Notes: generated by a model from the sequence alone, not told the origin. Positions 1 to 9,430 are shown, counted from the stretch's first letter. The stretch: DNA of 64,000 nucleotides from Clostridium intestinale DSM 6191 (GCF_900130055.1 NZ_FQXU01000013.1:55628-119627), one strand, 5' to 3'. A program made the numbers and translations.

Positions 1-393
1 TTGCTTTTCTTTGTAATTTTTTTGAAGTTCAATACGCTTAAATATACTTTTTACTCTTAGCACTAGCTCAACAGGACTAAAAGGTTTAGTCATGTAATCA
101 TCGCTTCCAAGCATTAAACCAGCTATTTTATCTCCTTCTGTATCCTTAGCAGATATTATTATTATAGGAACTTCACTCTCTTTTCTTATTTCTGTACAAA
201 CCTTTAGACCATCTAACTTAGGCATCATAATATCTAAAAGTATCATATCAGGAGATTTTCTTCTAAATGCTTCTAATAGTAAATTTCCATCACTAAATGT
301 CTCCACTTCATAACCTTCTTTTTTCAAAAACATTTTTATCAAATCTTGAATCTTGACTTCATCATCGGCAATATATATTAACTTATCCTGCAT
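1..393 (-). CDS. Response regulator, OmpR/PhoB type (3' part outside window)
   Basis: Reads leftward from an ATG at 393 (ribosome site GGTGG just upstream) and stays open to the window edge, so only the N-terminal ~131 residues are seen. The product begins MQDKLIYIADDE and has the acidic pair D10/D11, the phospho-acceptor D54 in LLDIMMPK, the Thr/Ser region IIISAKD and the KPFSPVEL lysine loop: a complete receiver domain. The sequence after the receiver (RVKSIFKR) is typical of the linker to a winged-helix DNA-binding domain, which would lie outside. Its cognate histidine kinase is presumably also outside. It is divergent from the small lipoprotein gene at 560. Confidence 0.93.
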   Translation of the reverse strand, partial: MQDKLIYIADDEVKIQDLIKMFLKKEGYEVETFSDGNLLLEAFRRKSPDMILLDIMMPKLDGLKVCTEIRKESEVPIIIISAKDTEGDKIAGLMLGSDDYMTKPFSPVELVLRVKSIFKRIELQKNYKEKQ

Positions 394-559
394 TTTACAC
401 CACCTTAATACCATGTTAAATAAATTATATCATGTTAAATAATTGTTATTGCTATCCTATATATTCTTGCCACAATTTTGCCACAAATTCTCGGAGATTT
501 ATCCTAATTCATTAGATTAAACTATATATAAGATAAGTATCTTTGAAAGGAAGTGTTCT

Positions 560-790
560 ATGAAAAAATATATTTGTTTATCACTTATATTTATAATAAT
601 CTTGTCAACTATAGGTTGCGGTAGGATTAGTAGCTTAAAAAATAAAACATCCACCTCAAAAGAAATTGAAGAAGAAGCTAAAAGTTCAACTAAAAATATA
701 GATTCGACGTTAGAAAGTCTAGATAAAGTACTTGATTCGCTAGAAATAGATAATTTTGATGAGTTAGATTCTATTATAAGCAATAATTGA
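560..790 (+). CDS. Small lipoprotein of unknown function (76 aa)
   Basis: A short exported protein. The N-terminus MKKYICLSLIFIIILSTIGC is a classical lipoprotein signal with lipobox ending at C20, so the mature protein should be lipid-anchored outside the membrane. The mature part is a ~55-residue acidic, Ser/Lys/Glu-rich segment with heptad-like leucines, probably one helix. Ribosome site AAAGGAAG stands 7 bases before the ATG. It lies 16 bases before the secreted coiled-coil protein at 807 and is probably cotranscribed with it. No family recognised. Confidence 0.75.
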   Translation: MKKYICLSLIFIIILSTIGCGRISSLKNKTSTSKEIEEEAKSSTKNIDSTLESLDKVLDSLEIDNFDELDSIISNN

Positions 791-806
791 AAGGGGTTTA
801 TATAAA

Positions 807-1352
807 ATGAAAAATATAAAAGGTAGATTTTTATCAGCTCTATTAATAGCTTCATTATCTATACCTGGAATTTCTGCATACGCAGAAGATAGCAATTCTA
901 AGTTAATTAATAACTTAAATAAAAAGCAAGAGTTATTAGTTAAAAAGCAAACTCTTCAAGCTGCAAGAGATTCTCTTAATAGTAATACAGAAATAATTAA
1001 AAATAATCGAGAAACTAATAAAACTTTAAAAAATGAAATTAAAGTAAAAACCAAAACCATTCATGAAAAACTAAAAGGAGATTTGTCTTTTGACGATGAA
1101 ACTTTAGATAAAATTAAGACTGAACTTAAAAATATCCAAAATGAAATCACCAAATTAGAGAATACTTTACAACCTATAAAAACGGCTACAGAAGCAACAA
1201 AAAGTAATATAAAAAATAAGAATTTTGATGCAGCAAACATAGAAATGGAAAAAATAATTACCCTCCAAAATACTAGAACTGAAAGTCTTAATAAGGTTGA
1301 TTTGATGGTAGATAATTTACTAAATTTAATTAATCTCCCTGGAAATTTATAA
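807..1352 (+). CDS. Secreted coiled-coil protein (181 aa)
   Basis: Has an N-terminal signal peptide (positive MKNIKGR, hydrophobic core to about residue 23, cleavage site near AYA-ED). The rest is almost entirely Lys/Asn/Glu-rich helix with leucine/isoleucine heptads, suggesting an extended coiled coil over about residues 30-175. No transmembrane segment, cell-wall anchor or catalytic motif is visible. Ribosome site AAGGGG precedes the ATG. It sits downstream of the small lipoprotein at 560 and is followed by a strong terminator, so the two form a small operon. Possible roles are periplasmic-face scaffold or stress protein, but the sequence does not say. Confidence 0.7.
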   Translation: MKNIKGRFLSALLIASLSIPGISAYAEDSNSKLINNLNKKQELLVKKQTLQAARDSLNSNTEIIKNNRETNKTLKNEIKVKTKTIHEKLKGDLSFDDETLDKIKTELKNIQNEITKLENTLQPIKTATEATKSNIKNKNFDAANIEMEKIITLQNTRTESLNKVDLMVDNLLNLINLPGNL

Positions 1353-1360
1353 CTATTTTA

Positions 1361-1395
1361 AAGATAGATTTTTAAATAAATCTATCTTTTTTCTT
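1361..1395 (+). terminator. Rho-independent terminator
   Basis: Hairpin with arms AAGATAGATT and AATCTATCTT followed by a T-rich tract, 9 bases after the stop of the gene at 807-1352. Confidence 0.85.
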
Positions 1396-1553
1396 ATATA
1401 ATTTTTTACAATGAGTTTTATCCAATCTATTAATTATTTTTTATTTCATTATACATGCTTTTCATGACCTATTAACCAATTTGGAACACATATCATCTTT
1501 TAAAGGAATATATTGTAGTGTATTTTACATTTAATTAAATATGGAGGAAACCT

Positions 1554-2840
1554 ATGATTACATCACCTTGGAGGAATCATTTCTTTGGAACTGATACTTA
1601 CATGAAAACCACCCTTGGATATATTCCTCGCGTATATATGAATAACGCTGCAACTCCCCAAATATCGAAAGTGGTTGTAGAAAAAGTTGAATCACTTCTT
1701 CATCATTATTCTTATCACAATGAGCAAAATCATTTATCTGAACAAATTCAAACTACTTACAATAATGTGAGAAATATCATTATTGATTATATTGGTGGAG
1801 ACAGTAAACTTGATTCAGTTGTTTATACAGACACAACTACTTCTGCTTTAAATCTTTTAAGCCACATTGCCTTACAGGATGATCCAGATCAAGTTATAAT
1901 TACTACTCGCATGGATCATATGGCTAATTATCTGCCATTTAGAATTCGCTTTAAAACTCTACTAGTTAGACTTACTCCTGATGGAAATATAGATATGAAC
2001 CACTACGAAGAACTGTTAATAAAATATCAAGGGAAAGTTAAACTTGTAGCTGCTATAGCAGCATCAAATATAACTGGAATAGTTACTCCTTACTACAAAA
2101 TGGCATATTTAGCTCATAAATATGGTGCAAAAATTCTTTTAGATGCTGTACAACTTGTTCAACATAAGCCATTTTCAATGAAAGCCCATTCTGACCCAGA
2201 ACATATAGATTTTATCTCTTTCGATGGTCATAAATGTTATACGGGTCAATCTGGAGGAGTTCTTATTGGTCCAAAAGAGTTTTTGGATAAATATCATCCA
2301 ATGACTTATGGTGCTGGAGTAACTCATTTTGTAAATGATGAAAAATATATTTTAAAGGACTCTCCTTTATCTCATGAAGCAGGCTATCCTGATTTTATGG
2401 GAATAATTTCATTTGGTGAAGCTCTTAGTTTCTTAAAAGGTATTGGACTTAAAAACATCTCCGATTATGAAGATATGCTTTATGGCTATCTGATAAAGGA
2501 ACTTAAAGAAATTCCAGGTATAGTTATTTATGCTTCTCAACAAAATGCTTCAAACCTTCCATATGTTTCTTTTAACATGGATGGTATCTCTTATAAAAAG
2601 CTTGGAAGCATTTTAGGCTTTCAATTTGGACTTACTGTTACAGCTGGATTTTCAGGTGCTGATATTTATGTTCAAGATTTACTTGGGCTCTCTAATGCTG
2701 AAGCTTATGAGCTATTTAAAAGTGGTGAAGGATATGGAGTTGTTCGTGCTTCCTTAGCAGCTTTTAACTCAATGGAAGACATAGATAGGCTTATAAGTGC
2801 TTTAAAAATAATATCTGAAATGATAGAAAAAGAGAGATAA
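1554..2840 (+). CDS. Class V aminotransferase / cysteine desulfurase-like PLP enzyme
   Basis: A 428-residue fold-type I PLP enzyme of the class V (NifS/SufS-like) family. Visible signatures are the N-terminal MNNAATP motif, the T-D-T-T-T-S-A cofactor-phosphate stretch, the aspartate in KILLDAVQ, and the Schiff-base lysine region SFDGHKCYTGQSGGVLIG. The catalytic-cysteine loop of SufS/IscS is not recognisable: the corresponding C-terminal region reads TAGFSGADIYVQDLLG. It may therefore not be a desulfurase but an aminotransferase or lyase of the same fold. No suf/isc or tRNA-thiolation gene is adjacent. Single gene, good ribosome site (TGGAGG), own terminator overlapping the stop codon. Confidence 0.85.
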   Translation: MITSPWRNHFFGTDTYMKTTLGYIPRVYMNNAATPQISKVVVEKVESLLHHYSYHNEQNHLSEQIQTTYNNVRNIIIDYIGGDSKLDSVVYTDTTTSALNLLSHIALQDDPDQVIITTRMDHMANYLPFRIRFKTLLVRLTPDGNIDMNHYEELLIKYQGKVKLVAAIAASNITGIVTPYYKMAYLAHKYGAKILLDAVQLVQHKPFSMKAHSDPEHIDFISFDGHKCYTGQSGGVLIGPKEFLDKYHPMTYGAGVTHFVNDEKYILKDSPLSHEAGYPDFMGIISFGEALSFLKGIGLKNISDYEDMLYGYLIKELKEIPGIVIYASQQNASNLPYVSFNMDGISYKKLGSILGFQFGLTVTAGFSGADIYVQDLLGLSNAEAYELFKSGEGYGVVRASLAAFNSMEDIDRLISALKIISEMIEKER

Positions 2841-2855
2841 AATCTCTCTTTTTCT
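2827..2855 (+). terminator. Terminator overlapping the stop codon of the PLP enzyme gene
   Basis: Arms AAAAAGAGAGAT and ATCTCTCTTTTT form a 12-bp stem with a 3-base loop and end in a T run. The left arm includes the last codons of the gene ending at 2840. Confidence 0.85.
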
Positions 2856-2858
2856 ATA

Positions 2859-2944
2859 TGGTGCAGATGGCGGGACTTGAACCCGCACGAGAGTACACTC
2901 GCTACCCCCTCAAGATAGTGCGTCTGCCATTCCGCCACATCTGC
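2859..2944 (-). tRNA. tRNA-Leu (anticodon GAG)
   Basis: Read on the minus strand, an 86-nt class II tRNA. The acceptor GCAGATG pairs with CATCTGC, there is an encoded CCA end (2859-2861), a D-arm around TGGCGGAATGGCAGACGC, and an anticodon stem CTATC/GGTAG with a 7-base loop TTGAGGG giving anticodon GAG. A long variable arm (GCGAGTGTACTCTCGT) marks a Leu/Ser type, followed by GGTTCAAGTCC in the T-arm. GAG reads CTC/CTT leucine codons. Confidence 0.96.
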
Positions 2945-3077
2945 TTATTTTTACTACATTTAATATCATAATGCCATATCACTGTTTTGTCAATGTTTTA
3001 GCATTTCTAAAGAGTTTTCTAGTTATTTTTAAAACTATACCATCTGTTAAAACCATCTATTTGTTACTTGTATTCTT

Positions 3078-4208
3078 TTAATCATCTAGCCCATTTGAAC
3101 TTAAAAAAATTAATGCGTTTAAATTATCATAAGAATATATATCCATAGTTTTTTCTTCACCAAAAGCTCCGTATACTGGACTTGTACTATTTTTTATTTG
3201 AAATTCTTTCATACGTTTTTTAATGTTCTCAGCTTCATTAAATCTACCATCGTTCTCAAATAACTCACCTATAAAAGAATATATGGACGTAGATTCTATA
3301 TCACTTAATTTTTCTCCTTTAGATGAATATTTTATGTATATTTTTTTATCCTTATTAAATTCATTCCATAGCCAATCAAGTTCTGGAGTTATATCAATAT
3401 TAGCAGATTGTAAATACTTTAACGCTATAAGTGAATATACCAATTCTGTTTCTGTCTCATTAGAATATTTTCCTGAATTAGGTCTATAGCTTTTTTTAAA
3501 CAAAGGTAATCCTTTAGTTATCTGAGCATTTTTTATAAGATCTAAGGAATTAGCGTATATCTTATCCCACTTTTTATTGCTCTCTTTTAGATAATTCATG
3601 GTTGTTAAATCTAGATAACAAATAGTAACATCCTGTCCTATTGAACTCCCATCATTAAAATCAAATATGTATCCACTGTCTTCAACATTTTTTAATAGGT
3701 GCTGAGAAATACTTGCTGCTAGGTGTTTATATTTATTTTCCTGCCATCTGTCAGATCCATATATAAGTGCTTTTATTATTCTTAGGTCATCAATGGTTGA
3801 AGAACCTTTAGAAATTTCATTATCGTCATATCTCCAAGCCACCAACCCCTTAGAGGTTAGTAATCTATCTTTAATAATTCCATAACTCTCATCAAAAGCA
3901 TCTTTATCATTAGCACCTACGGCATATAACATCCATAATCCGTGAGACTCAGATAGTACGCTATGACCTTTAGTTGTTTCTTTATCATTAGGTTTTTCTA
4001 AATAAGTAGTGTATATACCATAATCCTTTTTACTTAGGTTATTGCTTATAAAATCATGTAAATCTTTTTCTTCTTTCGCTTTTTCTTTTTCGCTCCAACT
4101 TATTCCTGTATTTATAGTAAAGGTATATGGCTTAATAAAAATAAACCATATACCAAATAATACAAGATTAAGTAATAACACCACTGCGATTGTTACTTTA
4201 ACCTTCAT
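3078..4208 (-). CDS. Membrane-anchored GH8-like glycoside hydrolase
   Basis: A 376-residue protein with an N-terminal signal anchor (residues 7-27) and an extracytoplasmic all-helical domain. Motifs recall glycoside hydrolase family 8: acidic E87 in LSESHGLWMLYAVG and paired aspartates D140/D141 in STIDDLRI, matching the general acid and nucleophile-side positions of the six-hairpin barrel. The substrate cannot be read from sequence; family members act on beta-linked glucans, xylans or exopolysaccharides. Its start overlaps the end of the lytic transglycosylase gene by 11 bp, so the two are translationally coupled and probably act together on cell-envelope glycans. No terminator was recognised directly after its stop; the next element downstream is tRNA-Leu on the same strand. 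Confidence 0.7.
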   Translation of the reverse strand: MKVKVTIAVVLLLNLVLFGIWFIFIKPYTFTINTGISWSEKEKAKEEKDLHDFISNNLSKKDYGIYTTYLEKPNDKETTKGHSVLSESHGLWMLYAVGANDKDAFDESYGIIKDRLLTSKGLVAWRYDDNEISKGSSTIDDLRIIKALIYGSDRWQENKYKHLAASISQHLLKNVEDSGYIFDFNDGSSIGQDVTICYLDLTTMNYLKESNKKWDKIYANSLDLIKNAQITKGLPLFKKSYRPNSGKYSNETETELVYSLIALKYLQSANIDITPELDWLWNEFNKDKKIYIKYSSKGEKLSDIESTSIYSFIGELFENDGRFNEAENIKKRMKEFQIKNSTSPVYGAFGEEKTMDIYSYDNLNALIFLSSNGLDD

Positions 4209-4764
4209 TTTTTTTCCCTATGCCCCCATATAAAAATTTATAGATATTGTAATTTACTTTAACCTTCTTTATATATTTATCTGTTTCTCCAAAAGGGATA
4301 TTGTGAAGATTAACCCCATCCTTTGAAACCTCTGAATTATCAAGCCACTTATTAACGTTTCCCCGTCCAGCATTGTAGGCAGCAAGTACTAAGTCAATAT
4401 CATTAAATTCTGTTCTTAAGTTGTCTAAATACCAGCAACCCATCTCTATATTAGTATCAGCATCAAATAAATCACTGTACTTAAAATCTGTTTTTTTCAT
4501 CTCTCCTACAATCCATGTCGCCGTTGGCTCTGTAATCTGCATAAGTCCATATGCTTGTTTATGAGATACTACATCCTTCTGAAAGTTACTTTCTGTTTTT
4601 ATTATAGCCATTACTAAATATGGATCTAGATTATATTCCTCAGAATACTCAACTATGGTTTCTTTATACTTTAAAGGATACACAATTTTAAGTATACATT
4701 CTCTAAAAAATACAAGAAATATGATTATACACAAAATTATTATTATTCTTTTTTTTGCTTTCAT
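4198..4764 (-). CDS. Membrane-anchored lytic transglycosylase (SLT domain)
   Basis: A 188-residue protein with a signal anchor at residues 6-22 followed by a compact Slt70-type lysozyme fold. The catalytic glutamate is E58 in IIKTESNF; GLMQ at residues 73-76 and AAYNAG at 128-133 are the other family motifs. It should cleave the MurNAc-GlcNAc bond of peptidoglycan at the outer face of the membrane, forming anhydro-muropeptides. It lies downstream of coaE in a polA-coaE-slt run on the minus strand and overlaps the GH8-like gene. Ribosome site AAGGAG. Confidence 0.9.
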   Translation of the reverse strand: MKAKKRIIIILCIIIFLVFFRECILKIVYPLKYKETIVEYSEEYNLDPYLVMAIIKTESNFQKDVVSHKQAYGLMQITEPTATWIVGEMKKTDFKYSDLFDADTNIEMGCWYLDNLRTEFNDIDLVLAAYNAGRGNVNKWLDNSEVSKDGVNLHNIPFGETDKYIKKVKVNYNIYKFLYGGIGKKNEG

Positions 4765-4781
4765 TCTTCACTCCTTAGAAA

Positions 4782-5381
4782 TTATTTATAAAGGTTTAGT
4801 ATCCCTATTAAATCTCTAACTTGAACTTCTGTACTTAAAATGTCTTTGGAATTGTCAATTATTATATTTGCATATTCCTTCTTTTTTTCTAAACTAAGCT
4901 GGGCATTTATTCGTTGAAGAGCCTCTCCTGTCCCCAGTCTATCTCTATCTTTAATCCTTGAAAGCTGTGTATTGTGATCAGCCCAAACAACAATAACTAA
5001 ATCCATGACTTCATGTAAATTATTTTCTATTAACGTTGGAGCATCTAATATCACAATCTTAGCCTTTTTATCTTCAAATTTTTTGAAAGCCTCATCTATT
5101 TCCTTAATTATATAAGGCATTATCAGATCTTCATATCTAGTTCTAAGTCTTGGAAATCGAAAAATGTGATTACCGAATTCTTTTCTTCTAAACTCACCTT
5201 TCCAGTCAAAAAAACCTTCTCCAAACTCTTTTCTAATTCTTTTTAATATATCTGGGTATTTATCTAATACCTCTCTAGATATTACATCTGCATCAATTAT
5301 AGGAAATCCAGCATCTTTAAGAAATTTACTAACAGTGCTTTTTCCCGTTCCAATTCCACCTGTTAATCCAACCTTTAACAT
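4782..5381 (-). CDS. coaE: Dephospho-CoA kinase
   Basis: A 199-residue cytoplasmic P-loop kinase that phosphorylates dephospho-CoA to CoA with ATP, the last step of CoA synthesis. The Walker A GGIGTGKST is at residues 8-16, followed by the substrate region DADVISREV, the lid motif RIKDRDR and the C-terminal Asn-Ser helix region. Length is normal. It begins 11 bp downstream of the polA stop codon (ribosome site AGGGGG), in the same transcript. Confidence 0.96.
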   Translation of the reverse strand: MLKVGLTGGIGTGKSTVSKFLKDAGFPIIDADVISREVLDKYPDILKRIRKEFGEGFFDWKGEFRRKEFGNHIFRFPRLRTRYEDLIMPYIIKEIDEAFKKFEDKKAKIVILDAPTLIENNLHEVMDLVIVVWADHNTQLSRIKDRDRLGTGEALQRINAQLSLEKKKEYANIIIDNSKDILSTEVQVRDLIGILNLYK

Positions 5382-5392
5382 ACTATTACCCC

Positions 5393-7999
5393 CTATTTTG
5401 CATCATACCAAGTGTCACCTATATTTACATCAACTTCAAGAGGAACATTTAATTCTAATACATGCTCCATTTCATTTTTAACTAATTCCTTAACTTCTTC
5501 TAGTTCATCTGGCTTAACATTTAATATTAGCTCATCATGAACCTGAAGTATAAGTTTACTCTTAAGTCCATTTTCTTTAAGTTTTTCATAAACTCTTATC
5601 ATAGCTATTTTTATAATATCAGCAGCACTTCCTTGTATAGGAGCATTCATTGCTAATCTTTCCCCTAAGGCTTTTAATATCTTATTAGAAGATAGTATTT
5701 CTGGTATAAACCTTCTACGGTTTAAAATTGTTAATACATATCCAAACTCTTTAGCTTTTTCCGTTACCTCATGAAGAAATCCCTGTATCTTAGGATATCT
5801 ATCAAAATATATCTGCATATACTCTGCAGCTTCTTTTTTAGTAATCCCTAAATCTTGAGATAAAGAAAAATCTGAAATTCCGTATACTATTCCAAAGTTA
5901 ACAGCTTTAGCTCTTCCTCTCATAAGCTTAGTTACCTCATCTAATGGAACTTTAAAAACTTCTGAAGCAGTTTTAGTATGAATATCTATATTTTCTCTAA
6001 ACGCATGAAGCATATTTTCATCTTCTGCCATGTGTGCTAAAACTCTTAACTCTATTTGAGAATAGTCAGCTGATATAAGAACATCTTCCTTCTCTTTAGG
6101 AATAAATACTTTTCTTATAGCTCTACCCATTTCATATTTAATAGGAATGTTTTGTAAATTAGGTTCTGTTGAACTTAATCTTCCTGTTGTTGTAACTGTC
6201 TGATTAAAGCTTGAATGTATTCCTCCATCTTCATCAATAACAGCTTTTAACCCTTCAATATAAGTTGAGTATATCTTTGTTATTTGTCTATAATAAGTTA
6301 TTTCTTTTATAATTGGGTGTTTATCTACTAATTTTTCTAAAACCTCTGCATTAGTTGAATATCCAGTTTTTGTTTTCTTAACTGGAGGAAGGTCAAGTTT
6401 TTCAAATAGTATTTTGCCTAACTGCTTTGGCGAATTTATATTAAACTCCTCACCTGCTAGCTCATAGATTTTATTTCCTTTTTCATCTATTTCTTTTTTA
6501 AATGAAACTGACAATTCTTCTAACATTTTTTTATTTATATTAAAACCTTCCGCTTCCATAGAAGATAATACATTTGCAAGTGGTAACTCAACATTATAGT
6601 AAAGATCCTCCATTTCATCTTCTTTTAGCTTCTCTCTTAACATATCAACTAGATTTTTAAGATTATAAGCCTCAAAAACCTTCTCTTCTTCACCCTCTGC
6701 TTTAATTCCTTTATTTAAGTATTTTTCTAAAAGGCTTTCTAATGGATATTTACCCTTTGATGAATCTATTATATAAGCTGCTAACTCAACATCAAATTCT
6801 ATGCCTTTAGGTTCAACATTAAATTTTCTTAAGACAGTTAAAGTATTTTTTATTCTATAGGAATATTTTTTTATTTGTTCATTTTCAAAAAGAAGTTTAA
6901 GTGCTTTAATATATTCTTCTGAATTTTCAATCTCCATCTTTAAACATTCTATAATAAAAATTTCATTGTTAGAACTTAAGTAAAGCCTATTTATATTAAT
7001 TTTTGAAAAAACATTCTCTTCTATAAGTTCAGATATTATATAAACATCTTTTGATATTTTATCCATTAAGTTTTTAAAATCTGATATTGTGGTTATAGTT
7101 TGAGAATTAATATCCTCTTTTTCTTCTAATATATTCTCTTCTTGAAATCTACCTAAAAGAGACTTCATTTCGAGCTTAATTAGTAATTCTCTAACTTTTC
7201 TCTTATCTATATTTTCATTATGAAGAGCTTCATCCCAAGAAAATTCTATAGGTACATCCCTCATAATAGTTGCAAGCTTTTTACTGAAAATTGCCTGTTC
7301 ACTGTAAGTTTCTAAATTATCTTTTATTTTTTTACCTGAAATATCAGCTATGTTGTTTAATACACCTTCTACACTTCCATAGGTCTGAATTAATTTGTAA
7401 GCTGTTTTTTCCCCTATTCCAGGAACCCCTGGTATATTATCCGACTTATCGCCCATAAGTCCTTTTACATCTATAAATTCTAGAGGTGTAACTCCAAAAT
7501 CATCCTGCATTCTTTGTCTATTATAAACTTCCTTTTCAGATACACCTTTTTTAGTAATTATTATATTTGTGGTATCCGATGCTAATTGAAGCGCATCCTT
7601 GTCTCCAGTTAAAACATATACTTCTATATTGTTTTCTTCTGCCTTTTTAGATAAGGTGCCTAAAAGATCATCTGCTTCAAACCCATCTAATTCAAATATA
7701 GGTATACCTAAATAGCTAAGTAGCTCCTTAGTTAAAGGAAACTGTTCTGCGAGCTCTGGCGGCATTTTTTTTCTTCCTGCCTTATACTCCGCATACTCAT
7801 TATGCCTAAAAGTTGGTGCTTTTTTATCAAATGTTGCTATTATATAATCTGGGACTATTTCATCCTGTATCTTCAAAATCATATTAGTAAACCCATATAT
7901 GGCATTAGTATGGATGCCATCGCTATTAGTAAGTGGTGGCAATGCATAAAACGCTCTATTCATAAGTGAATTACTATCTATAAGTAAAATCTTCTTCAT
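5393..7999 (-). CDS. polA: DNA polymerase I
   Basis: Full-length family A polymerase, 868 residues from the ATG at 7999, which has GGAGG 5 bases upstream; the in-frame ATG at 8020 lacks such a site. The N-terminal 5'-3' exonuclease/FEN domain (about residues 1-290) shows FDKKAPTFRH, DGFEADD and GDKDALQL. The middle domain lacks the DxE and other carboxylates of the proofreading exonuclease (VYIISELIEE where active enzymes have DTE), so it is probably structural. The C-terminal polymerase domain has motif A DYSQIELRVLAH, the O-helix RGRAKAVNFGIVYG and motif C QVHDE. It serves gap filling and Okazaki-fragment processing. First gene of the polA-coaE-slt-GH8 run. Confidence 0.97.
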   Translation of the reverse strand: MKKILLIDSNSLMNRAFYALPPLTNSDGIHTNAIYGFTNMILKIQDEIVPDYIIATFDKKAPTFRHNEYAEYKAGRKKMPPELAEQFPLTKELLSYLGIPIFELDGFEADDLLGTLSKKAEENNIEVYVLTGDKDALQLASDTTNIIITKKGVSEKEVYNRQRMQDDFGVTPLEFIDVKGLMGDKSDNIPGVPGIGEKTAYKLIQTYGSVEGVLNNIADISGKKIKDNLETYSEQAIFSKKLATIMRDVPIEFSWDEALHNENIDKRKVRELLIKLEMKSLLGRFQEENILEEKEDINSQTITTISDFKNLMDKISKDVYIISELIEENVFSKININRLYLSSNNEIFIIECLKMEIENSEEYIKALKLLFENEQIKKYSYRIKNTLTVLRKFNVEPKGIEFDVELAAYIIDSSKGKYPLESLLEKYLNKGIKAEGEEEKVFEAYNLKNLVDMLREKLKEDEMEDLYYNVELPLANVLSSMEAEGFNINKKMLEELSVSFKKEIDEKGNKIYELAGEEFNINSPKQLGKILFEKLDLPPVKKTKTGYSTNAEVLEKLVDKHPIIKEITYYRQITKIYSTYIEGLKAVIDEDGGIHSSFNQTVTTTGRLSSTEPNLQNIPIKYEMGRAIRKVFIPKEKEDVLISADYSQIELRVLAHMAEDENMLHAFRENIDIHTKTASEVFKVPLDEVTKLMRGRAKAVNFGIVYGISDFSLSQDLGITKKEAAEYMQIYFDRYPKIQGFLHEVTEKAKEFGYVLTILNRRRFIPEILSSNKILKALGERLAMNAPIQGSAADIIKIAMIRVYEKLKENGLKSKLILQVHDELILNVKPDELEEVKELVKNEMEHVLELNVPLEVDVNIGDTWYDAK

Positions 8000-8159
8000 T
8001 TTTTCCTCCAAATAAATCATAATAAGCTAATTATACTATTTTTAGCTAAAAACTTCATCTATCAGTATTATTAATTTTAACATATAAAGGTTAAAATATG
8101 CTTACAGCTTGAAATATAAGGCAAGATTTGAGAAAATAATACTGAAGGAGTGATAATAA

Positions 8160-9383
8160 ATGGAAAAATTATTGCAAAAATATGCTTCTCTCGCTGTAGG
8201 GACAGGAGTAAATATACAAAAAGACGATTACTTGGTTATAAACTCTCCAATAGAATGTGCTGACTTTGCTAGAAAAATGGCTGAAGAAGCTTACAAAAAA
8301 GGTGCTAAAGAAGTCACTATTCATTGGGCAGATGAAAAATTCACAAAAATAAATTTAACTTATGCTTCATTAGAAACTTTAGAAGAGGTTCCTGATTGGA
8401 AAGTGCAATCAAAACTTTATTATGCAAAAAAAGGAGCTGCCTTCATTAGCATCTCTGCATCCGACCCTGAAAACCTTAAGGGTGTTGATACAGAAAAAAT
8501 ATCAACAGCTCAAAAAGCTATGCAATTAGCTAACAAGGATTTTTCTGAGCTTTTAATGTCAAATAAATGTCCTTGGTGTGTCGTTTCAGTTCCAACTGAA
8601 GGCTGGGCTAAAAAAGTCTTTAATGATTTATCTACTGAAGATGCAGTTGCAAAACTTTGGGAAACTATATTTAATATAGTTAGAATTGATACAGAAAATC
8701 CAAATGAGGCTTGGAAAGCTCATATAGATAATTTGCAAGAGAAAAGTAAATTCTTAAATGACAATAATTTTAAAGAGTTACATTACACAAACTCCAAAGG
8801 AACAGACCTTAGAGTACAATTACCTGAAAGACATATTTGGGTTGGAGGCGGAGAAACCTGTGCTGATGGCAGATATTTTGTTGCAAATATGCCAACTGAA
8901 GAAGTATTCACTCTACCTTTAAAAACTGGGGTCAATGGAACTGTATTTTCTTCAAAACCACTTAATTATGGTGGTAATTTAATTGATAACTTCTCATTAA
9001 CATTTAAAGATGGAAAAGTTGTTGATTTTTCAGCTGAAGAAGGTTACGATACTTTAAAACATTTAATAGAAACAGATGAAGGGTCTCACTACTTAGGTGA
9101 GGTTGCATTAGTTCCACATGATTCACCTATATCTAATTCAAATATAATATTCTTTAATACATTATATGATGAAAATGCTTCCTGTCATTTTGCTATTGGT
9201 AAGGCATATCCTTGCTTTGATGATGGCGATAAAATTACAAATGAAGAAGCTGTTAAAAGAGGGGCAAATGACTCTTTAACTCATGTTGATTTTATGATAG
9301 GTACAGATGATTTAAATATAGTTGGTTATACTTATACTAACGAAAAAATCCAAGTATTTAAGGATGGAAATTGGGCTTTTTAA
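8160..9383 (+). CDS. M29-family (AmpS/PepS) metallo-aminopeptidase
   Basis: A 407-residue cytosolic aminopeptidase of the thermophilic family M29. The family's co-metal ligands are recognisable in the second half: the glutamate in GGGETCADGRYF, HYLGEVALVPHDSPISNSN (Glu), NTLYDENASCHFAIG (Tyr and His) and THVDFMIGTDDL (His, Asp). It releases N-terminal residues from peptides in a dinuclear-metal-dependent way. Stand-alone gene with a good ribosome site (AAGGAGTGA) and its own terminator, divergent from polA. Confidence 0.93.
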   Translation: MEKLLQKYASLAVGTGVNIQKDDYLVINSPIECADFARKMAEEAYKKGAKEVTIHWADEKFTKINLTYASLETLEEVPDWKVQSKLYYAKKGAAFISISASDPENLKGVDTEKISTAQKAMQLANKDFSELLMSNKCPWCVVSVPTEGWAKKVFNDLSTEDAVAKLWETIFNIVRIDTENPNEAWKAHIDNLQEKSKFLNDNNFKELHYTNSKGTDLRVQLPERHIWVGGGETCADGRYFVANMPTEEVFTLPLKTGVNGTVFSSKPLNYGGNLIDNFSLTFKDGKVVDFSAEEGYDTLKHLIETDEGSHYLGEVALVPHDSPISNSNIIFFNTLYDENASCHFAIGKAYPCFDDGDKITNEEAVKRGANDSLTHVDFMIGTDDLNIVGYTYTNEKIQVFKDGNWAF

Positions 9384-9397
9384 TCAGAAAATTTTCT

Positions 9398-9430
9398 GGA
9401 AACTCTTTTTTATAGGGGTTTCCTTTTTTC
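9398..9430 (+). terminator. Rho-independent terminator
   Basis: Arms GGAAAC and GTTTCC around a 14-base loop, then TTTTTTC; closes the M29 aminopeptidase gene. Confidence 0.8.

Noticed and set aside
1554..2840. SufS/IscS cysteine desulfurase
   Set aside because: The fold and lysine fit, but the catalytic-cysteine loop is not seen and no suf, isc or thiolation genes are adjacent; kept as a class V enzyme of unknown reaction.
2705..2938. Minus-strand frame across the end of the PLP enzyme and the tRNA
   Set aside because: It runs through tRNA-Leu(GAG) and antisense to a solid gene.
5393..8020. Longer polA from the ATG at 8020
   Set aside because: The first seven codons precede the good ribosome site at ~8005-8009; the ATG at 7999 fits the family N-terminus MKKILLIDSNS.
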